From NCBI GenBank assembly GCA_903904855.1, contig CAIVEH010000088.1, positions 1 to 64,000 of the forward strand: 64,000 nucleotides of DNA. The letters run 5' to 3'. Source of the stretch: an uncultured Bacteroidota bacterium. GTDB lineage: Bacteria > Bacteroidota > Bacteroidia > Chitinophagales > Chitinophagaceae. Below, piece by piece: positions 8,913 to 19,140 of the stretch. Every line of letters starts with the position of its first letter. The first letter of the stretch is position 1. Under the pieces are notes generated by a model. It worked only from the letters and a program-made list of their open reading frames with translations, did not search any database and had not been told where the DNA came from. Position numbers and translations under genes: made by a program.

Positions 8913-11900
8913 TTATTGTGCCTTTACAAATTTTGCCGTCTTTAAAAGCATTCCGGAAATATCATATACATTGATAAAATACATTCCGTTTGCCAGCTTG
9001 CTGATATCAACCGAAGTAATTTCTTTTATAGAAATAAGCATCTTGCCATCTACACTTAAAACAGTAACATTTACAGGTTCTGCCGCTTCAATCTGCAATA
9101 ACGTCGTTGCCGGATTAGGATAAACCTTAATCTCACTGCTGTTACCGGTATTATTTACCAGGGTATTACACACCCCTGCTGATATCACTGTTTCAGGATG
9201 CGTTGCCGTTCTGGTACCGCAACTGTTGGTTACTGAGTAACTGATAGTTGCACTGCCCGTTGCCAGACCAGTTACAACTCCGCCACTTACAGTTACAATT
9301 GATGAATTGCTGGTGCTCCAGGTTCCGCCGGTAACTGTTTCAGTTAACGATATGGAATTACCCTGGCATAAACTGGTGTACCCTGAAATTGTTCCCGGAT
9401 AAGGAGCTGAGCTGACTGAAATTACCTTGGTTGCTATTGCGCTTCCGCATGTATTGGTAACAGTATACTTAATGGTGTCTGTGCCAGATGATACGCCGGA
9501 TACTACCCCGGTTGAAGTTCCTACTGTTGCATGTGAGTTGGTTACGCTCCAGGTTCCGCCTGCAGTAGCATCAGTCAGTGTTATTGTTGCACCCGTGCAA
9601 ACTACTGTTGCGCCTGTAATTGTTCCTGCTGATGCGGTAGCCGATACACTGATGGTAACGGAATCAGAAACTGATCCGCAACTGTTTGAGATAATATAGT
9701 AAATTATATCGCTTCCTGTTGAAACTCCGGTCACAACACCGGTTGAACTGATTGAGGCTATTGCCGGATTGCCGCTCATCCAAACGCCTCCCGGAGCTGC
9801 ATCAGCCAAAGCCGATGTAGTACCGATACATACATTTGTGCTGCCCGTAATTGGCGATACAATTGGCATTGCATTTACAGTATCAGACTTAAACGCATAT
9901 CCGGTGCAACCACCAGATGATAATCCATAACTGATAGTAACAACTCCGCTTGTTACTCCTGTTACCAGCCCTCCACCACTGATTGTTGCTACTGCAGGAT
10001 TACTGCTGCTCCAGGTACCGCCGCCGGTTGCATCCGATAAAGTCGATGTGCCTCCAATACACTCATTGGTTGTTCCGGTTATCGCTGCAACTGATGGAGT
10101 TACATTAACCGTATTCATAACTGTTACAGATGATGAGCATCCGAAAGTATTGGTAACTGAATAGTTAATTGCAGTTGTTCCTGATGCTACTCCGGTTACA
10201 ATACCGGTCGAGGTTCCAACAGTTGCTATGGCCGGATTTGCACTGCTCCATACTCCGCCAGGAATGGCATCAGTCAGGGTTGTTGTTGCGCCTACACACT
10301 CACTGGCAGTACCGGTTATTGCCGACACTGAAGGTAATGGATTAACAGTTTCCGAAGCTACTACAAATGCTGTTCCGCATGATGTGGACAGCGTATAAGT
10401 AATATTTACTGTACCGGCAGTTACGCCTGTAATAATGCCTGTAGTCGCTCCTGCAGTTGCAATACCTGGCGATGCACTTGACCAGGTTCCACCCGGATCA
10501 GTATCGCTTAAAGTAATTGCGGATCCAACACAAACATTACCGGCTCCCGTTATTGCCGGCACTCCAGAAATCATGGTTACGGTATCATGCGATGTTACAC
10601 TGCCCGGGCATCCGAAACTATTGGTTACCGTATAGGTCATTGTACTGATACCTGCCGAAATACCAGTGGCAACGCCTGAAGATAAACCAATGGTGGCTAC
10701 CGCAGGTGCGCTACTAGTCCATACCCCGCCGGATGTTGCATTACTCAAGGTAATGTTGGTACCCGTACACTGAGTGGTAGGGCCGGTTATTGCAGCCACA
10801 ACAGGCACCGGATTAATGGTTAATAATTTAAAGACCGTAGCCGTTCCGCAGGCATTGGTAACCAGGTAAAGAATCGTATCTGTACCTACAGTTACTCCCT
10901 CAATGATTCCGGGACCTGTTACCATTGCATTGCTGTTACTGCTGCTCCATACTCCGCCAGGAGTAGCATCAGTAAGTGTTATGCCTGATCCGGCACAAAC
11001 CGCTGAAAGGCCTGATATAGGCGCTGCAATTGCTGTGCCGTCAATCTCAATTGGTTTAGTTGCTGAAGCTGTGCCGCAAACACCAGTCACTGTATAAATA
11101 ATAGTATCCATACCCGGAGTTATACCATTTACAACACCTGCTCCTGAAACCGTTGCATTGCCGTTGATAGCGCTCCATGAACCTCCTGCTATAGCGTCAG
11201 ACTCTGTAACTGATGAACCAAAACAAACTGCTGAAGGGCCTGTAATGGTGCCAGTTGGTGTTACTGAATAAACAGTGATACCATAGACAGCCGATACACT
11301 TCCGCAACTGCTTGTTACTGTATATAAGATAGAATCAGTTCCAGCCGATATACCGGTTACGATACCGCTTACCCCTACTGTTGTATTGCCATTAACGCTG
11401 CTCCATACGCCACCGCCCGTTGCATCAACAAGTGTTATAGTGGACCCTATACAAACCTGATTCGGTCCAGTAATGGTTCCGGCTGTTAATGCAGCGCCAA
11501 TGATAATTGCTTTTGTAGCCGATGCTGTACCGCAACCGTTGGTAACAGTATAGGTAATAGTGTCATTACCCAAAGACATCGCGGTAACAAGACCGCCTGA
11601 TGTTATTGTAGCATGGGCATTGCTGATACTCCATACGCCACCAGTTGATGCATCGGTATAAATAGTAAATGAACCCATACACATTGAGGATGGTCCGACT
11701 ATAGTACCTCCTGAAGGTATCGGGCTCACTGTAACTATTGCTGTTGCCGCTGCTGATCCGCATGCTGTAGTAACTGTATATGCTATAGTATCAGCGCCAC
11801 TTGATATTCCGGTAACCGTACCGCCGCCCACTGTTGCATGGCCGTTGCTCGCACTCCATACACCGCCTGGTGTGGCATCGGTAAGAGTGATGGCTGATCC

Positions 11901-14900
11901 GATACATACGTTAAGCGGACCAGTTATAGTGCCTGCTGTTACTGTACCGCCAATAGTGATGATCTTGGTTGTTGCCGCCGATCCGCACACATTGGTTACT
12001 GTATAGGAAATAGTATCTGTGCCTACACTGACCGGAGTAACAACTCCCGCGCCTGATATTGTAGCATGGGCATTGCTGATACTCCACACACCACCCGGAG
12101 ATGCATCTGCATAAGCAGATGGCGTGCCAAGACAAATGGTTGAAGCTCCAGTTATGCCTCCCGCTGCCGGAGCCAGATTCACAGTTACCAGCTGCACTGC
12201 CGATACTGTTCCGCAACTGCCAGTAACGGTATAAGATATCGTATCTATACCTGCCGTAACACCGGTTACCACTCCCGTACCGCTGATTGTTGCATGTCCG
12301 TTGCTTGCGCTCCAAATGCCGCCCGGTGCGGCATCTGTTAATGTTACCGGAGTACCGATACATACTAAGGTTGGCCCTGAGATACTGCCTGCCGATAGTG
12401 CAGATCCTATAGTAATAACCTTGCTGGCTGAAGCAGTTCCGCATGCAGCTGTTACTGTATATACAATAGTATCTGCCCCAACCGATACCGGGTTCACAAC
12501 TCCTGAAAGTGTTATGGTTGCATGGGTATTGGTAATACTCCACACTCCACCTGTAGTGGCATCGGTATAAGGTACCAGTGAGCCGATACAAATATTTGCC
12601 GGACCGGTAATGGCGCCGCCTGTTGGTATCGGGTTAACTGTTACGGTGTGTGTGGCAACTGCCGATCCGCAGCTGCTGGTAACCGTATAAGTTATAGTAT
12701 CCACACCGCCAGTTGCACCTGTAACCACTCCACCGGCAACAGTGGCATTGCCATTTGTTGCTCCCCACACGCCGCCTGGGGCAAGGTCTGAAAGCGTAAT
12801 GTTTGCTCCTGCACAAACGCTGCTGCCGCCTGTTATTGTACCTGCTGAAAGATATGCCCCGATGACAATAGTTTTGGTCGTAGAAGAAGTACCGCACACA
12901 TTTGTAACCGAGTAGGTAATTGTATCGGTACCCGGCGTTATTCCGGTAATCAACCCGCCACCTGTAATCGATGCTGTGGCATTGCTCACGCTCCAGGTGC
13001 CGCCAGTAGTAGCATCAGTCATAATTGTAAATGTACCTGCGCACAGCGTTGCCAACCCGGTTATTGGCAATACGCCTGCCGGTACCACATTCACTGTCTT
13101 TGTTGCAGATACCGAACCACATGCATTGGAAACTGTATAACTGATAGTGGCAGAACCACCACTTACACCAGTTACAATACCGGTTCCAGACACTGATGCA
13201 ATTCCTGCAGAACTGCTGCTCCAGGTGCCGCCGCCTGCAGGGTCAGTCAATGTTATATTCCCGCCTACGCATACATTTGCAGGCCCTGAAATAGTTCCTG
13301 CTACGGGTGCAGTGCTGACAGTAACTGTAACACTTACCACACAGGTTCCAATACTGTAATTTATTGTTGTACTACCCACCGCAACTCCGGTTACCACGCC
13401 GCCGACCACACTGGCTATTCCCGGCGCTACACTGCTCCATACACCACCACCCACAGCTTCTGTAAGCGTTACGGTATTGCCTACACATATCAGTGATGTT
13501 GCAGGAGAAAGAGCTGTTGGCGTTACGCTTACCGTCATTTGTTCGGTTGCCGAGCAGCCAAGAACATTTGTGTAAGATATGGTTACTGTTCCGGCGCTCA
13601 CACCTGTAACCACGCCCCCTGCAATAGTTGCTGTTCCCACAGCTCCGCTGCTCCATGTTCCGCCTGGTGTGGCATCAGTGAATGTAGCTGTTCCTCCCAC
13701 ACATATTGTTACCGGTCCTGCAGGGCTTATTGCTGCAGGTAAACCATTGATGGTTACTGGTGCTGTAACATAGCAAGTACCAATTGTATAACTGATGATA
13801 TCTGTTCCGGCTGTTACTCCGGTTACCACACCTCCTGAAACCGTTGAATTACCTGTAGTTTCACTCCATACGCCGCCTCCGGTTGCATCGCTCAGCACTG
13901 CTGTATTGCCTACGCAAACAGTAGTTGAAGCTGGTGTAATTGCCGCAGGTGTCGGGAGAACTGTTACCGATTTAGTAGCCGCACATCCCGCGCCTGATGT
14001 ATAAGAAATAGTTACTACGCCCGGATTAATACCTGTTACTACTCCTCCGGTACCAACTGTTGCAATAACAGGTGAGCTGCTGCTCCAGACACCGCCTGAA
14101 GTAACATCTCCCAAAGTTACGGTTGAACCAACGCAAACACTCACCGGTGTTCCTGGCGTAATTGCTGCTGGTGTTGCATTTACTGAAACCGGCGCTTTAA
14201 CAAAACAAGTCCCTACTGCATACACTATTGTATCTATCCCCACCGCAACCCCGGTTACAATACCACCTGATACAGTAGCATCAGCATTGACCATCGACCA
14301 TGTACCACCACCGGTAGCATCTGTAAATGTTACTGTACCGCCTACACACACACTTGCCGAAGTTGGCGATAGTGGCGCCGGAGCTGATACGACTGTAATT
14401 GCTGATATAGAGTAACAACTGCCAATCGAATAAGAAATATTATCTACACCGGCTGCAACTCCGGTAACCAATCCGCCAACCACGGTTGCATTGCCATTCT
14501 GTGCGCTCCATGTGCCACCTCCGGTGGCATCTGTAAGGCTTACAGTACTACCCATACAGATGGTTGCGCTGGCCGGCGATATTGCCGCAGGGCTTGCATT
14601 GATGGTTACATACGCTTTCGAAGCGCAGGTGCCAATTGAATAAGAAATAGTATCAATCCCGGCCGAAACTCCTGTTACGATCCCTCCTGCCACTGTTCCA
14701 TGCGCATTGCTGGCGCTCCATGTACCACCGCCTGTGGCATCGGTTAATGTTACAGTCAGGCCTGTACACACTGTTGTATTGGCAGGCGTTATCGCCGCAG
14801 GGGCAGCCACTACTGTTACAGGGGCTGTTGCCGTACATCCTGATACCGTATAAGTTACCGTATCAAGCCCCACTATTGCTCCCGTTACCACGCCTGCAAC

Positions 14901-17900
14901 ATGAGTGGCATTGGTATTGGTTAATGCCCAAGTACCACCAGAGGTTGCATCTGTAAATGTTACCGAGCTTCCGATACATAATGTGGCGGATGCCGGGGAG
15001 ATTGCTGCCACTGCGGGATTTACAGTTACCGGCCATGATGCAGATAGTGTACCGCATGGATTATCTATAGAATAAGTAATTGTTGTAACTCCGGGTAAAA
15101 TGCCGGTTACATTGCCTGAAGGATCTACTGTTCCTACAGCAGGATTACTGCTGGACCATATTCCACCGGCAGTAGTTTCACTAAGTGCAATTGTTCCACC
15201 TACACATACAGTTGATGGACCGGTTATTGGAGCTACAGGTACAGGGTCTACCTGGTTGATCACCCTTACCCGGTTATTGGTAATATCAGTAAGATAAATG
15301 TTACCCGCTGCATCAAGGGCTACTCCCGAAACAGTTCCTGAACCTGCTGCTGTTGCTGGTCCTCCATCACCTGAATAGGTTCCTGACCCACTTCCTGCTA
15401 CTGTCGAAATTATTCCGGTACCGCGGTTTACAATGCGGAGCCTTTTATTATTTCCTTCACCTATGTATACATTTACTGCATCGGCATACACATCGCCCAG
15501 AGGAGCAAGAGTTGCAGCTGTTGCTGCTGCGCCATCGGCTGTAAAACCGGTAGTCCCGGTACCTGCAAATGTGGTAATAACGTTTGTATTAAGGTTAACC
15601 TGACGAACACGATAAGCAAATTCATCCGATATAAACAAATTGCCAACTCCATCATAAGACAATCCATAGGGTGCGTTCAGCTGGGCTGCTGTGGCAGGCC
15701 CACCATCTCCCAGCGAACCGCCACCACCGACAAATGTTGAAATGATTCCAGCAGTATTAATCTTTCTTACCTTGGCAAAGTTATATTCAGCGATATACAA
15801 ATTGCCTGCGCCATCCACAGCTACGCCAGTCACCTGGCCAACATTTCCAGCCGATGCGGGGCCGCCGTCGCCAGAACTTGTACAGCCACCATTACCCACT
15901 ACTGTTGATATAATCCCCGAGGTATTTATTTTCCTCACCCTGCATCCCGACTGTTCTGCAATATAGATATTGCCCGCTGCATCTTTACAAACTCCCGCAG
16001 GACGATTTGTAGTGGCCAGGGTTGCCAATCCGCCATCGCCTGTTGAAGTAAATGCACCATTTCCAACAACAGTAGATACTACTCCGCCAGCACTTATCTC
16101 CCGCAGACGGTTGCCTGAATACTCGGTAATATATTTATTTCCTGATGCATCAATATAAATTGTTGTTGGGTAATTTATACCTGCTGAAGTAGCTGCCCCG
16201 CCATCGCCTCCTGAAGAGGCTGTTCCGTTACCGGCAAATAAACTGATAATCGGATTTCCCTCCCTTACTGTATAAAGGGCATTGGATGTTCCACAACTAT
16301 TGGTTTTTGAATAAGAAATAATTGCAGTACCTGCAGCAACCCCTGTTACCACTCCGCTGCTGTTCACAGTTACAATACCTGTATTGCTGCTGCTCCAGCT
16401 GCCACCGGTAGTATCTTCATTCAGTGTTATTGTGTTTCCTGCGCAAACAATGGTTGGGCCTGAAATTGGTCCGAGCAACGGTAATGGATTTACTGTTACT
16501 ACTATCTCTGTAGTATCCATAGATATTCCGTCATTAACCCATACTACAAACGTATCATTGCCATAATAACCTATCGTAGGTGTATAGGATAACCCTGATG
16601 GTGTCAGAACCGGGCTGCCGCTGCCAATAGTTGGCGTAGAATAATGGGCAACTGCAGAACCATGAGTTGGCCCGCTGAAAAGGTTCCAGGTTATTGTCTG
16701 TCCGACGTTTGAATCAAATACAGCTAATAACGAGTTGATAGAATTGAGTGTAGAGTTTTCACACACACTTAAGCTCTGCAAAGATCCTCCGGTAAAGTGT
16801 GGCCGCCTGTTACGATAATCTATAAACCGGATCACATTATTGCCACCATCTGCCACATATATATTCCCGGTCGTATCAACAAGCACATCCGACAGAGTGC
16901 TGAAAGTTGCAGCTGTGGCTGGCCCGCCATCACCCGTAAACCCGAGCGTATGGGTCCCTGCTATGGAGGTGATGATATCAGTTGATGCAATATGCCCATC
17001 TACCGCTGTAATTTTACGCACATTATAGTTATCTGCATCGGCCACATAAAGATTTCCTGCACCATCGAACCGAATACCACCCGGAATAAATGAAAAAGAT
17101 GCATTGGATGCCGGCGTACCATCACCTGCGAAACCAGTAGCACCGATGCCTGCAACTGTATTAATAATACCGTCCGGGCTAATCATCCTGATTCTATTAG
17201 TTTCCCGCTCCATAAATACCAGGTCTCCCCACATATCAAAACGCATAAACAGAGGATACCGCAACTGTGCTGCTGTTGCAGGCCCTCCGTCTCCCGAAAA
17301 TCCCAAAGTACCTGTTCCTGCAAACGTGGAAATAATTCCACCGGGTGTTACCTTTCGTATCCTGTGGTTCATCTGATCTGAGATATACAAATTGCCTCTC
17401 TTATCAAATACAATACCCACTGGAAGATTAAGTTCGCATGTTGCCCCCGTAGCAGGTCCTCCATCTCCTCCGAATCCCGCAGTTCCGTTTCCGGCAATAG
17501 TGGTAATAATTCCGGTCGATACATTAATCTTGCGGATGCGGTTGTTGCTGTAATCACTGAAGTATACATTGCCCGATGCATCGCAAACTACATCGGTTGG
17601 CGCGTGCATCATACAACCTACAGCAGTTGCGGCTCCTCCATCACCACCAAAACCTACTGCACCTGTTCCTGCAATAGTACTGATGGTAGTACCCGATATT
17701 TTACGGATACGTTGATTGGCCCAGTCGGCTATGAACATATTACCAGAATGGTCAAAACACATTCCTCTTAAACTGTCAAATTCATAAGAAGTTAACGGCG
17801 AACCGTCTCCTATATATCCACCTGTTCCGGCAGCGCTGCCTGCATGAAGAAAAATAGCCTGTGCATGCAAATTACTGTTGCATAACAATGACAATAGGGC

Positions 17901-17933
17901 CACAAAACAGATTTGCGTAAACTTTCTTTTCAT
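8913..17933 (-). CDS. Giant protein with two NHL propellers, Ig-like repeats and T9SS tail
   Basis: A 3,006-aa paralogue of the neighbouring giant protein. Order: signal peptide ending near LHAQA; NHL block 1 (about 28-385); cadherin-like module (about 390-490, FVVWVNDGIS); one Ig-like unit (about 495-565); NHL block 2 (about 570-915); 27 further Ig-like units (about 920-2915, by my count); T9SS domain (YPNP, ending KFVKAQ). The second NHL block after the first Ig unit is what the shorter paralogue lacks. From the tenth unit or so onward the Ig arrays of the two proteins match unit by unit (shared junctions such as PAGVLPITG, NPVPVVAAI, PYPGTISGYTS), so the pair arose by whole-gene duplication. 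The protein is expected to cross the outer membrane by T9SS. Function is unknown; a long adhesive or structural surface fibre is the natural guess. Confidence 0.85.
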   Translation of the reverse strand: MKRKFTQICFVALLSLLCNSNLHAQAIFLHAGSAAGTGGYIGDGSPLTSYEFDSLRGMCFDHSGNMFIADWANQRIRKISGTTISTIAGTGAVGFGGDGGAATAVGCMMHAPTDVVCDASGNVYFSDYSNNRIRKINVSTGIITTIAGNGTAGFGGDGGPATGATCELNLPVGIVFDKRGNLYISDQMNHRIRKVTPGGIISTFAGTGTLGFSGDGGPATAAQLRYPLFMRFDMWGDLVFMERETNRIRMISPDGIINTVAGIGATGFAGDGTPASNASFSFIPGGIRFDGAGNLYVADADNYNVRKITAVDGHIASTDIITSIAGTHTLGFTGDGGPATAATFSTLSDVLVDTTGNIYVADGGNNVIRFIDYRNRRPHFTGGSLQSLSVCENSTLNSINSLLAVFDSNVGQTITWNLFSGPTHGSAVAHYSTPTIGSGSPVLTPSGLSYTPTIGYYGNDTFVVWVNDGISMDTTEIVVTVNPLPLLGPISGPTIVCAGNTITLNEDTTGGSWSSSNTGIVTVNSSGVVTGVAAGTAIISYSKTNSCGTSNALYTVREGNPIISLFAGNGTASSGGDGGAATSAGINYPTTIYIDASGNKYITEYSGNRLREISAGGVVSTVVGNGAFTSTGDGGLATLATTNRPAGVCKDAAGNIYIAEQSGCRVRKINTSGIISTVVGNGGCTSSGDGGPASAGNVGQVTGVAVDGAGNLYIAEYNFAKVRKINTAGIISTFVGGGGSLGDGGPATAAQLNAPYGLSYDGVGNLFISDEFAYRVRQVNLNTNVITTFAGTGTTGFTADGAAATAATLAPLGDVYADAVNVYIGEGNNKRLRIVNRGTGIISTVAGSGSGTYSGDGGPATAAGSGTVSGVALDAAGNIYLTDITNNRVRVINQVDPVPVAPITGPSTVCVGGTIALSETTAGGIWSSSNPAVGTVDPSGNVTGILPGVTTITYSIDNPCGTLSASWPVTVNPAVAAISPASATLCIGSSVTFTDATSGGTWALTNTNATHVAGVVTGAIVGLDTVTYTVSGCTATAPVTVVAAPAAITPANTTVCTGLTVTLTDATGGGTWSASNAHGTVAGGIVTGVSAGIDTISYSIGTCASKAYVTINASPAAISPASATICMGSTVSLTDATGGGTWSAQNGNATVVGGLVTGVAAGVDNISYSIGSCYSISAITVVSAPAPLSPTSASVCVGGTVTFTDATGGGTWSMVNADATVSGGIVTGVAVGIDTIVYAVGTCFVKAPVSVNATPAAITPGTPVSVCVGSTVTLGDVTSGGVWSSSSPVIATVGTGGVVTGINPGVVTISYTSGAGCAATKSVTVLPTPAAITPASTTVCVGNTAVLSDATGGGVWSETTGNSTVSGGVVTGVTAGTDIISYTIGTCYVTAPVTINGLPAAISPAGPVTICVGGTATFTDATPGGTWSSGAVGTATIAGGVVTGVSAGTVTISYTNVLGCSATEQMTVSVTPTALSPATSLICVGNTVTLTEAVGGGVWSSVAPGIASVVGGVVTGVAVGSTTINYSIGTCVVSVTVTVSTAPVAGTISGPANVCVGGNITLTDPAGGGTWSSSSAGIASVSGTGIVTGVSGGSATISYTVSNACGSVSATKTVNVVPAGVLPITGLATLCAGTFTIMTDATTGGTWSVSNATASITGGGLITGITPGTDTITYSVTNVCGTSSTTKTIVIGAYLSAGTITGGSSVCAGANITLSDLAPGGVWGATNGNATVAGGVVTGATGGVDTITYTVTSSCGSAVATHTVTVNPIPTGGAITGPANICIGSLVPYTDATTGGVWSITNTHATITLSGVVNPVSVGADTIVYTVTAACGTASASKVITIGSALSAGSISGPTLVCIGTPVTLTDAAPGGIWSASNGHATISGTGVVTGVTAGIDTISYTVTGSCGTVSAVQLVTVNLAPAAGGITGASTICLGTPSAYADASPGGVWSISNAHATISGAGVVTPVSVGTDTISYTVTNVCGSAATTKIITIGGTVTAGTITGPLNVCIGSAITLTDATPGGVWSASNGHATVGGGTVTGISSGADTIAYTVTTACGSAAATAIVTVSPIPSGGTIVGPSSMCMGSFTIYTDASTGGVWSISNAHATITSGGLVTAMSLGNDTITYTVTNGCGTASATKAIIIGAALTAGTITGPNQVCIGSTITLVDATGGGVWSSVNGNTTVGVSGIVTGISAGTDSILYTVTSSCGSVSAVYGITVYSVTPTGTITGPSAVCFGSSVTESDAIAGGSWSAINGNATVSGAGVVNGITPGMDTIIYTVTGVCGTASATKPIEIDGTAIAAPISGLSAVCAGSGITLTDATPGGVWSSSNSNAMVTGPGIIEGVTVGTDTILYLVTNACGTATVFKLLTINPVPVVAAITGPTTQCTGTNITLSNATSGGVWTSSAPAVATIGLSSGVATGISAGISTMTYTVTNSFGCPGSVTSHDTVTMISGVPAITGAGNVCVGSAITLSDTDPGGTWSSASPGIATAGATTGIITGVTAGTVNITYTLSTSCGTAFVVASETVNPLPSVSAITGTASECVGATTTLTDAIPGGVWSSANPAIATVGTSTGIVTGVASGTTAINYSVTNTFGCSSSVTVMNTVNVTPSVAAITGTTNECIGGTSTLSDATGGGTWSSSNPAVATISGGGLVTGVTSGVVTISYGLSSGGCTGYAFKSDTVNAMPIVSPITGSTNVCIGTTSALADAAPGGVWMSGNPAIASISSTGVVTGVSTGSDIIYYIISNSCGSVSDSVTISVSATASAGTITGATVVCTGATITLTDATAGGTWSVTNSHATVGTSTGVVSGVSSGTDTIKYTVTNTCGSAIATKVISVSSAPYPGTISGYTSLCQGNSISLTETVTGGTWSTSNSSIVTVSGGVVTGLATGSATISYSVTNSCGTRTATHPETVISAGVCNTLVNNTGNSSEIKVYPNPATTLLQIEAAEPVNVTVLSVDGKMLISIKEITSVDISKLANGMYFINVYDISGMLLKTAKFVKAQ

Positions 17934-18071
17934 AATAAAAATATTAAAACCAAAACTTATGTCTAAAAGTAGTGAAAATTTAAATCATTTTCTAAAATCC
18001 AAACCAACAATTTTTAATTTTTTCATAATGTATTAATGGGGGGTTAATAAAGTTACTGCCATTAAAAGTAA

Positions 18072-18095
18072 AAGCCACCAGACTATCCGGTGGCT
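18072..18095 (-). terminator. Rho-independent terminator after uxs
   Basis: AAGCCACC and GGTGGCTT form an eight-pair stem around GGATAGTCT on the minus strand, followed by TTTTACTTTTAA. It starts about 29 bp past the uxs stop codon. The plus-strand side also ends in TTGTTTTG, so it may act in both directions. Confidence 0.8.
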
Positions 18096-18123
18096 TGTTT
18101 TGATTACATTAATATTACAAAGT

Positions 18124-19059
18124 TTAAATATGCTGCCTGAAATATGCCAATGTCCGTTTCAATCCCTCATGGCGGTCCACTTTAGGTTCCCAGCCCAGTA
18201 TATTTTGCGCCTTCGTAATATTGGGTTGACGCTGCCGCGGGTCGTCCTGTGGTAATGGTTCATATACTATTTTCGATTTCGAGCCCGTAAGGTCCAGTAC
18301 TTCTTGTGCAAACTCAAGCAGGGTTATCTCAGATGGGTTTCCAATATTCACCGGCTTGCTGTAATCCGATAGCAATAAGCGATAAATGCCCTCTACCAGG
18401 TCATCTACATAGCAGAATGAACGCGTTTGAGAACCATCGCCGTATACAGTAATATCTTCACCCCTCAGTGCCTGGCTCATAAAGGTAGGCAGTGCACGAC
18501 CATCATCCAGTCGCATTCTCGGACCATAAGTATTAAAAATCCTTATTATGCGGGTTTCCACCTGGTGAAAAGTATGGTAGGCCATGGTAATGCTCTCCAT
18601 AAACCTCTTTGCCTCATCATATACACCTCTTGGACCAACAGGATTCACATTGCCCCAGTATTCTTCAGTTTGCGGATGCTCCAGCGGATCACCATATACT
18701 TCCGATGTAGAAGCAACCAGAATTCTTGATCCCTTCGATTTAGCCAACCCCAACAGATTATGGGTACCAAGTGCACCCACCTTAAGTGTCTGTATCGGCA
18801 TCTTCAGGTAATCAATAGGGCTGGCTGGTGAAGCAAAATGCAGAATATAATCAATCTCTCCCGGCACATGCACAAACTTGGTTACATCATGATGGTAAAA
18901 CTGAAACTCCTGCACAGGGAAAAGGTGCTCTATATTCTTGATATTCCCGGTCAGCAGATTATCCATCCCTATCACCTCATAACCCTCCTTTATAAACCTG
19001 TCGCACAAATGCGATCCCAGAAACCCCGCCGCACCCGTAATCAATATTCTCTTTGCCAT
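18124..19059 (-). CDS. uxs: UDP-glucuronate decarboxylase (UDP-xylose synthase)
   Basis: This 311-aa extended short-chain dehydrogenase/reductase is expected to convert UDP-glucuronate to UDP-xylose with bound NAD. The N-terminal Rossmann motif [10 protein letters not shown] is at residues 9-18. The catalytic set is STSEVYG (Thr118/Ser119) and YDEAK (Tyr147, Lys151). The [12 protein letters not shown] and [14 protein letters not shown] segments are typical of the Uxs branch rather than of GalE or RmlB. The length suits the soluble bacterial enzyme. It lies 81 bp downstream of ugd on the same strand, which makes its substrate, so the two form a two-step route to UDP-xylose for surface glycans. 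A terminator follows at 18072-18095. The only real alternative is another UDP-sugar epimerase of the same family. Confidence 0.9.
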   Translation of the reverse strand: MAKRILITGAAGFLGSHLCDRFIKEGYEVIGMDNLLTGNIKNIEHLFPVQEFQFYHHDVTKFVHVPGEIDYILHFASPASPIDYLKMPIQTLKVGALGTHNLLGLAKSKGSRILVASTSEVYGDPLEHPQTEEYWGNVNPVGPRGVYDEAKRFMESITMAYHTFHQVETRIIRIFNTYGPRMRLDDGRALPTFMSQALRGEDITVYGDGSQTRSFCYVDDLVEGIYRLLLSDYSKPVNIGNPSEITLLEFAQEVLDLTGSKSKIVYEPLPQDDPRQRQPNITKAQNILGWEPKVDRHEGLKRTLAYFRQHI

Positions 19060-19140
19060 TATATAATCTTAAGTCGTTAGTATTTAGTCTAAAGTCTGCA
19101 ATTTAACAATTAGTCATTAAGCAATTCAGCCATTGAGTCA

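Noticed and set aside
9427-17581. Many reading frames on both strands inside the second giant gene, including one of 226 codons at 11911-12591
   Set aside because: Same reason: periodic shadows of the repeats, Arg/Cys/Tyr-rich and without start signals.
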